Shown piece by piece: positions 1 through 5,345 of a stretch of DNA of 7,559 nucleotides. This DNA comes from a bacterium. GTDB taxonomy: Bacteria; Patescibacteria; Saccharimonadia; Saccharimonadales; UBA4665. Under the pieces are notes generated by a model, which was not told the origin of the DNA, made no database searches, and saw only the letters and a list, made by a program, of their open reading frames with translations. Position 1 is the stretch's first letter; every line of letters begins with the position of its first letter. The stretch lies in the NCBI GenBank assembly GCA_021778165.1, contig JAJYCU010000026.1, forward strand, positions 1 to 7,559, given 5' to 3'. Made by a program: the position numbers and the translations under genes.

Positions 1-1
1 T

Positions 2-424
2 CCAAGCGGAAAAGGTCCTACTACTACCACTACTGTTTCAGGTGGCAAGCAACCAACTCCTGGTCCAACCACTACCACTACTGTTTCAGGTGGCAAGCAA
101 CCAACTCCTGGTCCAACCACTACCACAACTGAAGCTCCAACAACTACTACTACGATACATTATTATCCAACCACCACCACAACTGAAGCTCCAACAACTA
201 CTACTACGATACATTATTATCCAACCACCACCACAACTGAAGCTCCAACAACAACAACAACAGTACACAGTCCAACAACAACTACGACTGTCGCACCTAC
301 AACCACCACAACTGAAGCTCCAACAACAACTACGACTGTCGCACCTACAACCACCACAACTGGTCCAACTAAACCTACGGGCCCTGGTGTTTGTGATATA
401 AATTTGGGTAATTGTAATAGTTAA
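2..424 (+). CDS. Secreted Pro/Thr-rich repeat protein, C-terminal part (5' end outside window)
   Basis: This frame is open from the left edge (first whole codon at base 2) to TAA at 422-424, giving 140 residues with no start in the window. It is almost entirely blocks of proline followed by four or five threonines. Two 16-residue units read GPTTTTTVSGGKQPTP (14-61 and 62-109). Two 18-residue units of the type PTTTTTEAPTTTTTIHYY follow (113-166 and 167-220), then degenerate versions ending in VHS or VA. The last residues, PTGPGVCDINLGNCNS, contain two cysteines and no hydrophobic anchor. Such P/T stretches are typical stalks or linkers of exported, often O-glycosylated bacterial proteins; export and glycosylation are inferred. 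Function is unknown because the N-terminal domains are missing. The next gene starts 35 bp downstream and also has a P/T stalk, so they may be co-transcribed. The frame choice is supported by continuous P/T coding and a terminal stop; the other frames give only Gln/Leu or His/Tyr-rich noise. Confidence 0.85.
   Translation, partial: PSGKGPTTTTTVSGGKQPTPGPTTTTTVSGGKQPTPGPTTTTTEAPTTTTTIHYYPTTTTTEAPTTTTTIHYYPTTTTTEAPTTTTTVHSPTTTTTVAPTTTTTEAPTTTTTVAPTTTTTGPTKPTGPGVCDINLGNCNS
14..109 (+). repeat. Two tandem 48-bp coding repeats
   Basis: Units at 14-61 and 62-109 are identical except for two bases near the start (cctact versus ccaacc). Each encodes 16 residues, GPTTTTTVSGGKQPTP. More copies may lie to the left of the window. 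Near-identity at DNA level indicates recent tandem duplication. Confidence 0.85.
113..358 (+). repeat. Tandem P-T5 coding repeats (54-bp and derived units)
   Basis: Two nearly identical 54-bp units (113-166, 167-220) are followed by a diverged third (221-271) and by shorter blocks in which Pro-Thr5 alternates with EA or VA dipeptides. The block around 272-310 is repeated almost exactly at 320-358. The register is a basic 8-residue period (P-T5-x-x), with 16- to 18-residue higher-order units. Confidence 0.8.
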
Positions 425-446
425 TAAGGGAATTAGTATTCAATTA

Positions 447-454
447 AGGGAGAA
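447..454 (+). promoter_or_regulatory. Shine-Dalgarno site of the PKD surface-protein gene
   Basis: AAGGGAGA ends 5 nt before the ATG at 460. It is a good match to the anti-SD complement and fixes this start. It contrasts with the lack of SD sites before the promoter-proximal genes in the window. Confidence 0.7.
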
Positions 455-459
455 TAATT

Positions 460-1653
460 ATGAAAAGTTTAAACATTAAGAGATTTTATCAACTTTCAAT
501 TGTCTTTGTAGTCGCTTTATTTACGACAGTAGGGATTTTAAATACACAGGTAAGTGCAGATTGTTATCAATATACTACAACAAAGACTGTAGTTACTTCA
601 GCCACACCTGTTTTTAATAATTTTTGTAACGTTCCATATAGCATAGGGAATGAAGCTAACTTTGTTAGAATTAGACAAGATATAAACGGTAATGTTATGG
701 ATAATATCAATAATCCAGCATATAGTAATGGTTTAACTTCAAATTGTGCTACCGGAACAAAATTTGATATTTGGAATTATCTACACAACGATGCATCTCC
801 TAACTATAACCCTGACCTAAATCCTTCTAATCCCTCAGCTGTGGCTCATAATGTTAAAGAAAATTTGTCGGCAAGTTTTGGTCAGAATACTCAATTTAGT
901 TTTTCAGACACAATTACTGCGAGCAATGCCACTACAGTCACTGATTCGACTACATTAAATTGTGGCAACAATAAAGTACAGCTTTCATTGGTACCTGGCA
1001 GTGTCCATATTTATTCTCTTCAATATAGTTGGAATTCTTTACCTGACGGTACTATTAATAATGGCCCAGTACAGGTAGGTTCTCCAGCTCTAGGTAGTGG
1101 TGATATGTGGGGATGTTGGAATTATAGAATAGTAATTGTTTATCAGGTTGAAGTAACGGCAATTCCAACAGTTACAGTTAACCCTGTCTGTAATCTGATT
1201 TCTTTAGAAGCAAACGGTATGGTAGCTAAGTTAGACGATGTATCTTATTCATCTGGCAGTGCAACCGTTACGGGTGTCACGGTCAATTTTGGAGACGGTG
1301 CAGCCAATTCGATTATTAAGTTAACACCCGCTCAAGTAGCAGCCTTAAGTGCCACAAACCCATATGTTTATACATATACTAAACCCGGCAATTATACTGT
1401 TCAAGCAACTGTTAATTCAAGTTTAGGTGATGTAACAAGTAGTACTTGTACTACAGTTTTAAGCCCAACAACTCCTCCTAGTACCCCTCCAACAACTCCA
1501 CCTAGTACCCCTCCAACAACTCCACCTACTAAAACGCCAACAACATTAGTAAATACTGGCCCTGGCAGTACTATAGCTTTGTTCTTTGGTTCAACCCTAG
1601 TTGGAACATTAGGTTATGGTTGGTTTACTAAAAGATCTAAAGCTTCTCTATAA
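460..1653 (+). CDS. Cell-surface protein with signal peptide, PKD-like domain, P/T stalk and LVNTG-type C-terminal anchor
   Basis: The 397-residue product has every part of an exported, membrane-anchored surface protein. Residues 1-33 form a signal peptide: basic start with KR at 7-8, hydrophobic core about 12-26, probable cleavage after VSA33. An unrecognised, Cys-containing domain rich in Asn, Ser and Thr covers about 34-235. A PKD-like beta-sandwich covers about 240-328, marked by NFGDG and the hallmark YTYTKPGNYTV stretch. A P/T stalk (about 333-362) contains TTPPSTPP repeats. The tail has LVNTGPG at 363-369, a hydrophobic helix, and a basic end (KRSK). That last arrangement resembles LPXTG sorting signals, but the motif is non-canonical, so sortase processing versus simple membrane retention is open. 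The ATG at 460 has a good SD. It lies 35 bp after the P/T-repeat gene, probably in one operon. Adhesion or host-contact is an inference only. No terminator is visible in the 20-bp gap to the convergent murL. Confidence 0.85.
   Translation: MKSLNIKRFYQLSIVFVVALFTTVGILNTQVSADCYQYTTTKTVVTSATPVFNNFCNVPYSIGNEANFVRIRQDINGNVMDNINNPAYSNGLTSNCATGTKFDIWNYLHNDASPNYNPDLNPSNPSAVAHNVKENLSASFGQNTQFSFSDTITASNATTVTDSTTLNCGNNKVQLSLVPGSVHIYSLQYSWNSLPDGTINNGPVQVGSPALGSGDMWGCWNYRIVIVYQVEVTAIPTVTVNPVCNLISLEANGMVAKLDDVSYSSGSATVTGVTVNFGDGAANSIIKLTPAQVAALSATNPYVYTYTKPGNYTVQATVNSSLGDVTSSTCTTVLSPTTPPSTPPTTPPSTPPTTPPTKTPTTLVNTGPGSTIALFFGSTLVGTLGYGWFTKRSKASL
1468..1527 (+). repeat. 24-bp tandem coding repeat (TTPPSTPP, 2.5 copies)
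   Basis: Units 1468-1491 and 1492-1515 differ by one base; a half unit occupies 1516-1527. Each encodes TTPPSTPP in the stalk next to the C-terminal anchor. Copy number is likely variable between strains. Confidence 0.85.
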
Positions 1654-1673
1654 CAGATTATTGACTGACCGTA

Positions 1674-2978
1674 TTAGTTAAGTAGTTTTGTAGATTCGTC
1701 TAAAATACTTCTGAAGATATTTGCTGGCATTAAGTGTTGGTGTACTTCCTCAAAATTGTAATCAGGAGGTAATATAAAGTTGTATCTATCTTTTAACTGA
1801 GGGTAAATAGTAAAAGCAAGTTGCATAGCCATTCTTGATTCTTTTATTTCACCAACACATTCGAGCGGTTTGGCTGGATCTATGCCAAGTAATTGATTGT
1901 AGGTTGCGATAAGTTCATCTGATAATAATAAGTTCTTGCCACTGAATAATTCTTCTAAGTCTTCTCTTTTTAAAAATGGAGTTAAGGCTAGGAAAATAAA
2001 GGCACATTTGGGACAAGTACCATCCCAGTAAAGATGGTCAGAATAGTGGGTAAAGGCATTATTACAGGAACTAAAGACTTTTTGGTACTTATTAAATCCA
2101 ATTTTAGAAAACATTTTAGAAATAGCAACTTCACTAAATGGTCTGAGGGCTGAATAATATTTAATATTTTCGCCTGTAGTTCTTAATGATTGATTTTGCC
2201 AATCACTTTCAAACTCGATAGATTTTGAATATTGATGATTTATATCTACACCTTGATAATTTAGGGTTGGTTCATTAGCTGAATTTTCATTAGAGACAAT
2301 AATATCTGAGTTATTGGATAATACTCCAATTAAGCTACCAACAGCAGCTAGAATAGCTGAAATTGGTATATGACCATTGTATAGTTCGGTGTCCTTATTT
2401 AATTCTATTAATTGTTTATCCCAATTTCGCTCAACATAATAAAAAGGTAAGTTAATTTTATCTATTAGAGGCTTTAGTTTTTCTAAGTTATTAACACTCC
2501 AAATTGCTAAGTTTTTATTTTGTTTTTTAAGTAACTCAACAGTTACCAATGAATCCTTACCGCCACCAATTCCAATTAATAATTTTTGACCATCAACTGA
2601 TTTATTTATAGGAATATTTGCAACAGAATTTGCCGGAAAATTAATTTCAAAATTAGGATCAAGATTATTAATATAAAAGAATTCACCTAAACCTTTTTGG
2701 TAAGTTTTATTTAAAAATTTTGCGCTATCTGAGTTAATAGATCCATTTTTAACTATAATTTTAGCAAATGGGTATAGTTTGAAATATGATATACCGGCTA
2801 GAAAAAATAGATTTTGAATTGCAGCGTCTAGTAGTAGTTTATCGAAGTTAGAAATTTCAAAATCAAAAAAATATCTTTCAGAAAAATTAATTTTTTGATC
2901 GAATGAATAATTTAGAATTAGTTCTTTTGTTTCTTTATTGAATTGATAATTTTCAAATATAAATTCTTGGTATTTCAT
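1674..2978 (-). CDS. murL: UDP-MurNAc-L-Ala-L-Glu epimerase, MurL family
   Basis: This 434-residue protein carries a PP-loop-like ATP-binding signature, IGIGGGKDS (135-143), followed by a conserved-looking NENSANEP segment (230-237), C305, and a C-x-x-C pair (CPKC, 322-325) in the C-terminal half. This arrangement and length match the MurL family. In Xanthomonas, MurL uses ATP to epimerise the terminal L-Glu of UDP-MurNAc-L-Ala-L-Glu to D-Glu in the cytoplasm, supplying the D-Glu of peptidoglycan without a free D-Glu pool. The strongest support is context: the gene overlaps a MurD-family ligase by four bases (ATGA, 2975-2978), indicating translational coupling, and murD2-murL is the known partnership. 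The ATG at 2978 is chosen because of that overlap; only a weak GAGAG precedes it. The alternative is another PP-loop ATPase of unknown substrate, which I consider unlikely given the neighbour. Confidence 0.85.
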   Translation of the reverse strand: MKYQEFIFENYQFNKETKELILNYSFDQKINFSERYFFDFEISNFDKLLLDAAIQNLFFLAGISYFKLYPFAKIIVKNGSINSDSAKFLNKTYQKGLGEFFYINNLDPNFEINFPANSVANIPINKSVDGQKLLIGIGGGKDSLVTVELLKKQNKNLAIWSVNNLEKLKPLIDKINLPFYYVERNWDKQLIELNKDTELYNGHIPISAILAAVGSLIGVLSNNSDIIVSNENSANEPTLNYQGVDINHQYSKSIEFESDWQNQSLRTTGENIKYYSALRPFSEVAISKMFSKIGFNKYQKVFSSCNNAFTHYSDHLYWDGTCPKCAFIFLALTPFLKREDLEELFSGKNLLLSDELIATYNQLLGIDPAKPLECVGEIKESRMAMQLAFTIYPQLKDRYNFILPPDYNFEEVHQHLMPANIFRSILDESTKLLN

Positions 2979-4279
2979 AAACTCTCAACAGTTTCTTTAA
3001 AAATTAAACCTCGTTCTTCAAAGTCTTTAAACATATCAAAACTCGGGAAACCGGGTGATAGAACAATTGCTTGGCCTGGTTTAGCTATATTAATCGCATA
3101 ATTAACAATTTCAGTCATCCTTTTTGATTCTAAAATAGTAAAGTCATAATAACTACTTTTTTCAAGCTCAGACGCAACTCTATTTGCGCTTTGGCCGATT
3201 AAAAGTATTTTTTCTATAGTATCTTTGTTCTCAACTATTTTAGTTACAAAATTATTGAGTGGTAACATACGATCATAACCACCTACAATTAAAACTTTTT
3301 TATGATTAATTGCTTCAACAGCTGCAATAGTAGCATCGCTAACCGAAGCAAATGAATCATTATAAAAGTCTATGTCTTTATAATGCCTTATAAGTTCAAT
3401 ACGGTGCGGTAGAGAACTAAAACTTAGTAGTGTTGATTTGATTGCGTCAATGTCTTTGGTTATTTGCCAAACAACCGTTATGGCTGCACAGACATTCTCT
3501 AAATTGTGTTTGCCTGGTAGTTTTAAATCTTTAATGTGACAAATATTTTGATTATCGATTTTGATTATTTCATTTTCAATTATGGCACCTGGAGATTTAA
3601 AATAGGGGATTTTTTGAGCTTGTCCAGCATCGACAATTTCTTTTGATAATTCGTTATCATTAAAATAAATAGCTATGTCATCAGTAGTTTGGTACTTAAA
3701 AAGCTGTTTTTTGGAGTTAATATAGTCTTCTAGACTTTTATGCCAATCTAAATGTTCTGCTACAACCATTAAACAAACACTAATATGAGGTGAATATTTT
3801 AAATCAATAAGTTGAAAATTAGCAAGCTCTAAAACTACATAATCATCTTCTTTGATATCGTTATTCAATAAGTCTAAAGGAGGTATCCCAATATTACCGC
3901 CTAAGTGAACTCTTTTGCCACTTTTTTCTAACATCCTAGCGATTAAAGTAGAGGTAGTTCCTTTACCTTTCGTGCCAGTTACACCAATAATATTTTTCGT
4001 TGGGCAAACTCGAAAAAATTCATTTGTGTTTGAGGTAACTTTGTTTAATATATCTGATTGATTAGATTTCACAATATCTAGTGGATATAGTTTTGGAGAC
4101 CGGATTAATAAATCAAATTGGTCTAAATCATTTAGGTAATTTTCTCCGGTTTTTACTACTACATTGTTTGAAGGGTTTGCTATATTAAACTGATCTCTAA
4201 TTTCGATTTGGTTATTTTCTTTCCAATAATTGTAAGAAGAAATACCTTGTCGACCATACCCAAGAATAGCTATTTTCAT
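2975..4279 (-). CDS. murD2: Mur ligase, MurD family; probable MurD2 (UDP-MurNAc-L-Ala:L-Glu ligase)
   Basis: This 434-residue protein has the three-domain MurD plan. An N-terminal Rossmann-like start (ILGYGRQG, 4-11) binds UDP. The ATP P-loop is GTKGKGTT (102-109), followed by NIG and the ELANFQL segment (151-157, SSFQL in typical MurD), EHLDWH (175-180) and a lysine in YxxSK (K190) at the usual carbamylated position. The C-terminal domain begins near HRIE (292-295), with NDSFASV (307-313), VGGYDR (332-337) and PSFDMFKDF (412-420). Canonical MurD adds D-Glu to UDP-MurNAc-L-Ala. Here two lysines of the canonical active site appear replaced (NDSK to NDSF, GGxxK to GGYDR), while the Ser and Phe that hold the glutamate side chain remain (S413, F420). 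With murL directly downstream and overlapping, L-Glu is the likely substrate. The ATG at 4279 lies 7 nt after a perfect TATAAT and has no SD, so the mRNA is probably leaderless. TGA is the stop codon. Confidence 0.88.
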   Translation of the reverse strand: MKIAILGYGRQGISSYNYWKENNQIEIRDQFNIANPSNNVVVKTGENYLNDLDQFDLLIRSPKLYPLDIVKSNQSDILNKVTSNTNEFFRVCPTKNIIGVTGTKGKGTTSTLIARMLEKSGKRVHLGGNIGIPPLDLLNNDIKEDDYVVLELANFQLIDLKYSPHISVCLMVVAEHLDWHKSLEDYINSKKQLFKYQTTDDIAIYFNDNELSKEIVDAGQAQKIPYFKSPGAIIENEIIKIDNQNICHIKDLKLPGKHNLENVCAAITVVWQITKDIDAIKSTLLSFSSLPHRIELIRHYKDIDFYNDSFASVSDATIAAVEAINHKKVLIVGGYDRMLPLNNFVTKIVENKDTIEKILLIGQSANRVASELEKSSYYDFTILESKRMTEIVNYAINIAKPGQAIVLSPGFPSFDMFKDFEERGLIFKETVESL

Positions 4280-4286
4280 GCTTGTA

Positions 4287-4292
4287 ATTATA
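4287..4292 (-). promoter_or_regulatory. -10 element of the murD2-murL operon
   Basis: The minus strand reads TATAAT followed by 7 nt (TACAAGC) and the ATG at 4279. A typical start point would fall on or next to the A of the ATG. Only a weak -35 (ATGAAT, about 4316-4311) is seen. Confidence 0.55.
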
Positions 4293-4326
4293 ACAGATTA
4301 ACTCACGTAAATTCATGCTATAAATA

Positions 4327-4335
4327 TGTGGATAA
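4327..4335 (-). promoter_or_regulatory. Perfect DnaA-box-like 9-mer
   Basis: The minus strand reads TTATCCACA, the classical DnaA box. A second TTATCC core (TTATCCGAG) lies at 4381-4389 in opposite orientation. The region is intergenic and AT-rich but has too few boxes and no dnaA or dnaN neighbour to be called an origin. It sits just upstream of the murD2 promoter, so it could be a DnaA regulatory site or chance. Confidence 0.25.
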
Positions 4336-4360
4336 ACATCTAGCAAATATTATGAATTTA

Positions 4361-4369
4361 TGATATGAT
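4361..4369 (+). promoter_or_regulatory. Extended -10 promoter for a candidate small RNA
   Basis: TGATATGAT matches an extended -10 (TGnTATGAT). No good -35 is visible. A start point near 4376 would give a short transcript ending at the terminator at 4422-4465. Confidence 0.35.
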
Positions 4370-4375
4370 TTATGT

Positions 4376-4466
4376 AAAGTTTATCCGAGCAAAGACTGAT
4401 CGCTCTAAAAAATTTAGTCCTAAATGAACTTCTTTAAAATAACACTTTAGGGAGTTCATTTTTTTA
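4376..4466 (+). ncRNA. Candidate small RNA of about 90 nt, family unknown
   Basis: Between murD2 (-) and tRNA-Glu (+) there is no credible gene, yet a plus-strand extended -10 (4361-4369) and a good intrinsic terminator (4422-4465) bracket about 90 bp. A short internal hairpin is possible (GAGC 4387-4390 with GCTC 4402-4405). An 8-codon frame beginning at 4424 lies inside the terminator and has no SD, so I do not call it a gene. I recognise no known family; SRP RNA, tmRNA and RNase P features are absent. The terminator needs an upstream transcript, and none of the annotated plus-strand genes can supply one without crossing murL and murD2. Ends are approximate. Confidence 0.35.
4422..4465 (+). 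terminator. Rho-independent terminator
   Basis: AAATGAACT (4422-4430) pairs perfectly with AGTTCATTT (4453-4461). The stem extends inward through wobble and A-T pairs to an AT-rich loop, and a run of seven T (4459-4465) follows. The T-run is only on the plus strand, so it terminates rightward transcription. Confidence 0.7.
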
Positions 4467-4469
4467 AAT

Positions 4470-4498
4470 TTGATATGATATACTTTGTTGGATAGAAT
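4470..4498 (+). promoter_or_regulatory. Promoter of tRNA-Glu
   Basis: TTGATA (4470-4475), a 17-bp spacer and TAGAAT (4493-4498) form a good sigma70-type promoter. It predicts a start around 4505, just before the tRNA 5' end at 4508. Confidence 0.65.
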
Positions 4499-4507
4499 AC
4501 AGATTAT

Positions 4508-4582
4508 GGTCCCATCGTCTAGCGGTTAGGACACCAGGTTTTCATCCTGGAAACAGGGGTTCGATTCCCCTTGGGATCACCA
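4508..4582 (+). tRNA. tRNA-Glu (anticodon TTC), CCA encoded
   Basis: The cloverleaf is complete. Acceptor arms GGTCCCA (4508-4514) and TGGGATC (4572-4578) pair with one G-T. The anticodon stem CCAGG/CCTGG (4534-4538/4546-4550) closes a 7-nt loop TTTTCAT whose bases 4541-4543 are TTC, reading GAA/GAG. The T-arm carries GGTTCGATTCC. The discriminator is A4579 and the 3' CCA is encoded (4580-4582). The gene has its own promoter and stands alone. Confidence 0.97.
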
Positions 4583-4586
4583 GATA

Positions 4587-4615
4587 TTGACATAATAATA
4601 CTATTTTGATACTAT
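4587..4615 (+). promoter_or_regulatory. Promoter of the toxin-antitoxin operon
   Basis: Perfect TTGACA (4587-4592), a 17-bp spacer and TACTAT (4610-4615) make the strongest promoter in the window. It begins 5 bp after the tRNA CCA. The -10 ends 9 nt before the antitoxin ATG, so the leader is nil or about 3 nt. No SD is present. Confidence 0.75.
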
Positions 4616-4626
4616 TCTAGTATTAT
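4595..4626 (+). promoter_or_regulatory. Putative autoregulatory operator of the toxin-antitoxin operon
   Basis: A perfect 9-bp inverted repeat, ATAATACTA (4595-4603) and TAGTATTAT (4618-4626), spans the promoter spacer, -10 and start codon. A third half-site, ATACTA (4609-4614), forms a tighter palindrome with TAGTAT (4618-4623). Ribbon-helix-helix antitoxins normally repress their own promoters by binding such repeated half-sites, so this is the likely operator. Confidence 0.55.
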
Positions 4627-4906
4627 GACTATAAAACTACAAATTCCAATTGACCAAGACGTTCGTGAACGTCTTGAACAAAGAGCCCGTACCCTTGGGT
4701 TTGATTCTGCCCAGGCGTATATTCGTGTGTGGGCTAAGGCAGAAGCCGATGGTCGTACGCTAGACTTTGATGTTAGCAGAGTTATTCTTAGTCCTGAAGC
4801 AGATAAAAGGTATTTGAAAATGATTTCTGAACTTGATTCTGAAAAGAATTCTGGTACTGTCAAATCGTTTACAACTGTCGATGAGTTCATGAAGGGTATT
4901 AAATAG
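4625..4906 (+). CDS. Type II antitoxin, ribbon-helix-helix type (RelB/DinJ-like)
   Basis: The 93-residue protein begins with a short basic/hydrophobic strand (IKLQIPI, 3-9) and two amphipathic helices (about 10-23 and 28-40), the pattern of a MetJ/Arc ribbon-helix-helix DNA-binding dimer. The rest (about 45-93) is charged and would wrap the toxin. It lies immediately before a RelE/YafQ-type toxin gene: its TAG stop (4904-4906) shares one base with the toxin GTG start. The established role of the family is neutralising the toxin and repressing the operon together with it. The ATG at 4625 is 9 nt after the -10 and lies inside the operator palindrome. A strong 10-bp-arm palindrome occurs in codons 11-18 (4655-4676). 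The family call rests on size, fold pattern and partner. Confidence 0.8.
   Translation: MTIKLQIPIDQDVRERLEQRARTLGFDSAQAYIRVWAKAEADGRTLDFDVSRVILSPEADKRYLKMISELDSEKNSGTVKSFTTVDEFMKGIK
4655..4676 (+). repeat. Perfect 10-bp inverted repeat inside the antitoxin gene
   Basis: CAAGACGTTC (4655-4664), a GT spacer, and GAACGTCTTG (4667-4676) are perfect reverse complements. In RNA this would be a 9-bp stem with a CGTG loop, starting about 30 nt after the start codon. Confidence 0.85.
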
Positions 4907-5172
4907 TGAAGCCAATTAGGCGTCACCGTATATTTGAAAAACATTTTCGTAGTAGAATTTTACCTAATAAAAAGTTGGTAAACCAATTTGAAATTAGATT
5001 AGCTTTATTCATGTATGGAGTAAGAAGCTATCCCTTGGATGATCACCCTTTAGGCGGTAGTATGCAGGGTTTGCGGGCATACTCTTTGGGTGGTGATCTA
5101 AGAGTTGTATACAGAGAGACTGAGGAATTCTATGAATTCCTAGACGTAGGTTCTCATAATCAAGTGTATTAA
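4906..5172 (+). CDS. Type II toxin, RelE/YafQ-like mRNA interferase
   Basis: The 88-residue basic protein matches the RelE/StbE-YafQ toxin pattern: HRIFEKHFRSRI (7-18), QFEIRLALF (27-35), LDDHPLGG (44-51), LRAYSLGGDLRVVYR (56-70) and the C-terminal GSHNQVY (82-88). Members cleave mRNA on the ribosome when the antitoxin is degraded. By eye, H47, D64 and H84 occupy places corresponding to YafQ catalytic residues His50, Asp67 and His87, while the YafQ His63 position is S60, so chemistry may differ in detail. Translation starts at GTG (4906), overlapping the antitoxin TAG by one base, with AAGGG (4892-4896) as SD. The rare start and coupling would keep toxin below antitoxin. It appears full length and intact. 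A GAATTC-based 8-bp-arm hairpin lies in its coding sequence (5123-5141). Confidence 0.88.
   Translation: MKPIRRHRIFEKHFRSRILPNKKLVNQFEIRLALFMYGVRSYPLDDHPLGGSMQGLRAYSLGGDLRVVYRETEEFYEFLDVGSHNQVY
5123..5141 (+). repeat. 8-bp-arm inverted repeat inside the toxin gene
   Basis: AGGAATTC (5123-5130), TAT spacer, GAATTCCT (5134-5141). It encodes EEFYEFL near the toxin C-terminus and contains two GAATTC sites 9 bp apart. Confidence 0.8.
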
Positions 5173-5333
5173 TTCGATTGACACCTAAGCAACTCTAAGA
5201 ATATTATACATTCAGCATTCCAAGTTTTTCATGTAGACTCAAGAGACTTGGATATAAAGTGTTCCAGACTAGGGACGTTGAGCTCACCGATATATTTATG
5301 CTTATTTGTTAACAACTGAATTAAAGTCTCTGT

Positions 5334-5339
5334 TATTAT
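5334..5339 (+). promoter_or_regulatory. -10 element of the nucleotidyltransferase gene
   Basis: TATTAT ends 6 nt before the ATG at 5346, placing the expected start point on the A of the start codon. A TTAACA (5309-5314) could act as -35 with a 19-bp spacer. No SD is present. The rest of 5173-5345 shows only one 6-bp-arm inverted repeat (CCAAGT 5220-5225, ACTTGG 5246-5251) and no gene. Confidence 0.45.
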
Positions 5340-5345
5340 GTATAT

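Noticed and set aside
86..268. Cys/Ser-rich open frame on the minus strand
   Set aside because: Antisense shadow of the same repeats; its repeat pattern only mirrors the coding repeats.
42..401. Gln/Leu-rich open frame on the plus strand
   Set aside because: It is an out-of-frame reading of the P/T repeat; the frame from base 2 to the stop at 424 encodes a coherent Pro-Thr5 repeat protein.
1..424. CRISPR array from the regular repeats at the left edge
   Set aside because: The repeats are contiguous and in frame, encode protein, and have no unique spacers.
1654..1673. Bidirectional terminator between the convergent surface-protein gene and murL
   Set aside because: The 20-bp gap and its flanks show no stem with T-runs on either strand.
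4424..4450. Eight-codon frame (MNFFKITL) as a leader peptide
   Set aside because: It is embedded in the terminator stem, lacks an SD, and has no regulated gene directly downstream on the same transcript.
4280..4460. Chromosomal origin based on DnaA-box-like sites
   Set aside because: Only one perfect box and one partial core, with no dnaA, dnaN or AT-rich 13-mer array.
4612..4944. 110-codon minus-strand open frame
   Set aside because: Lies antisense to the well-supported antitoxin gene and shows no recognisable protein features.
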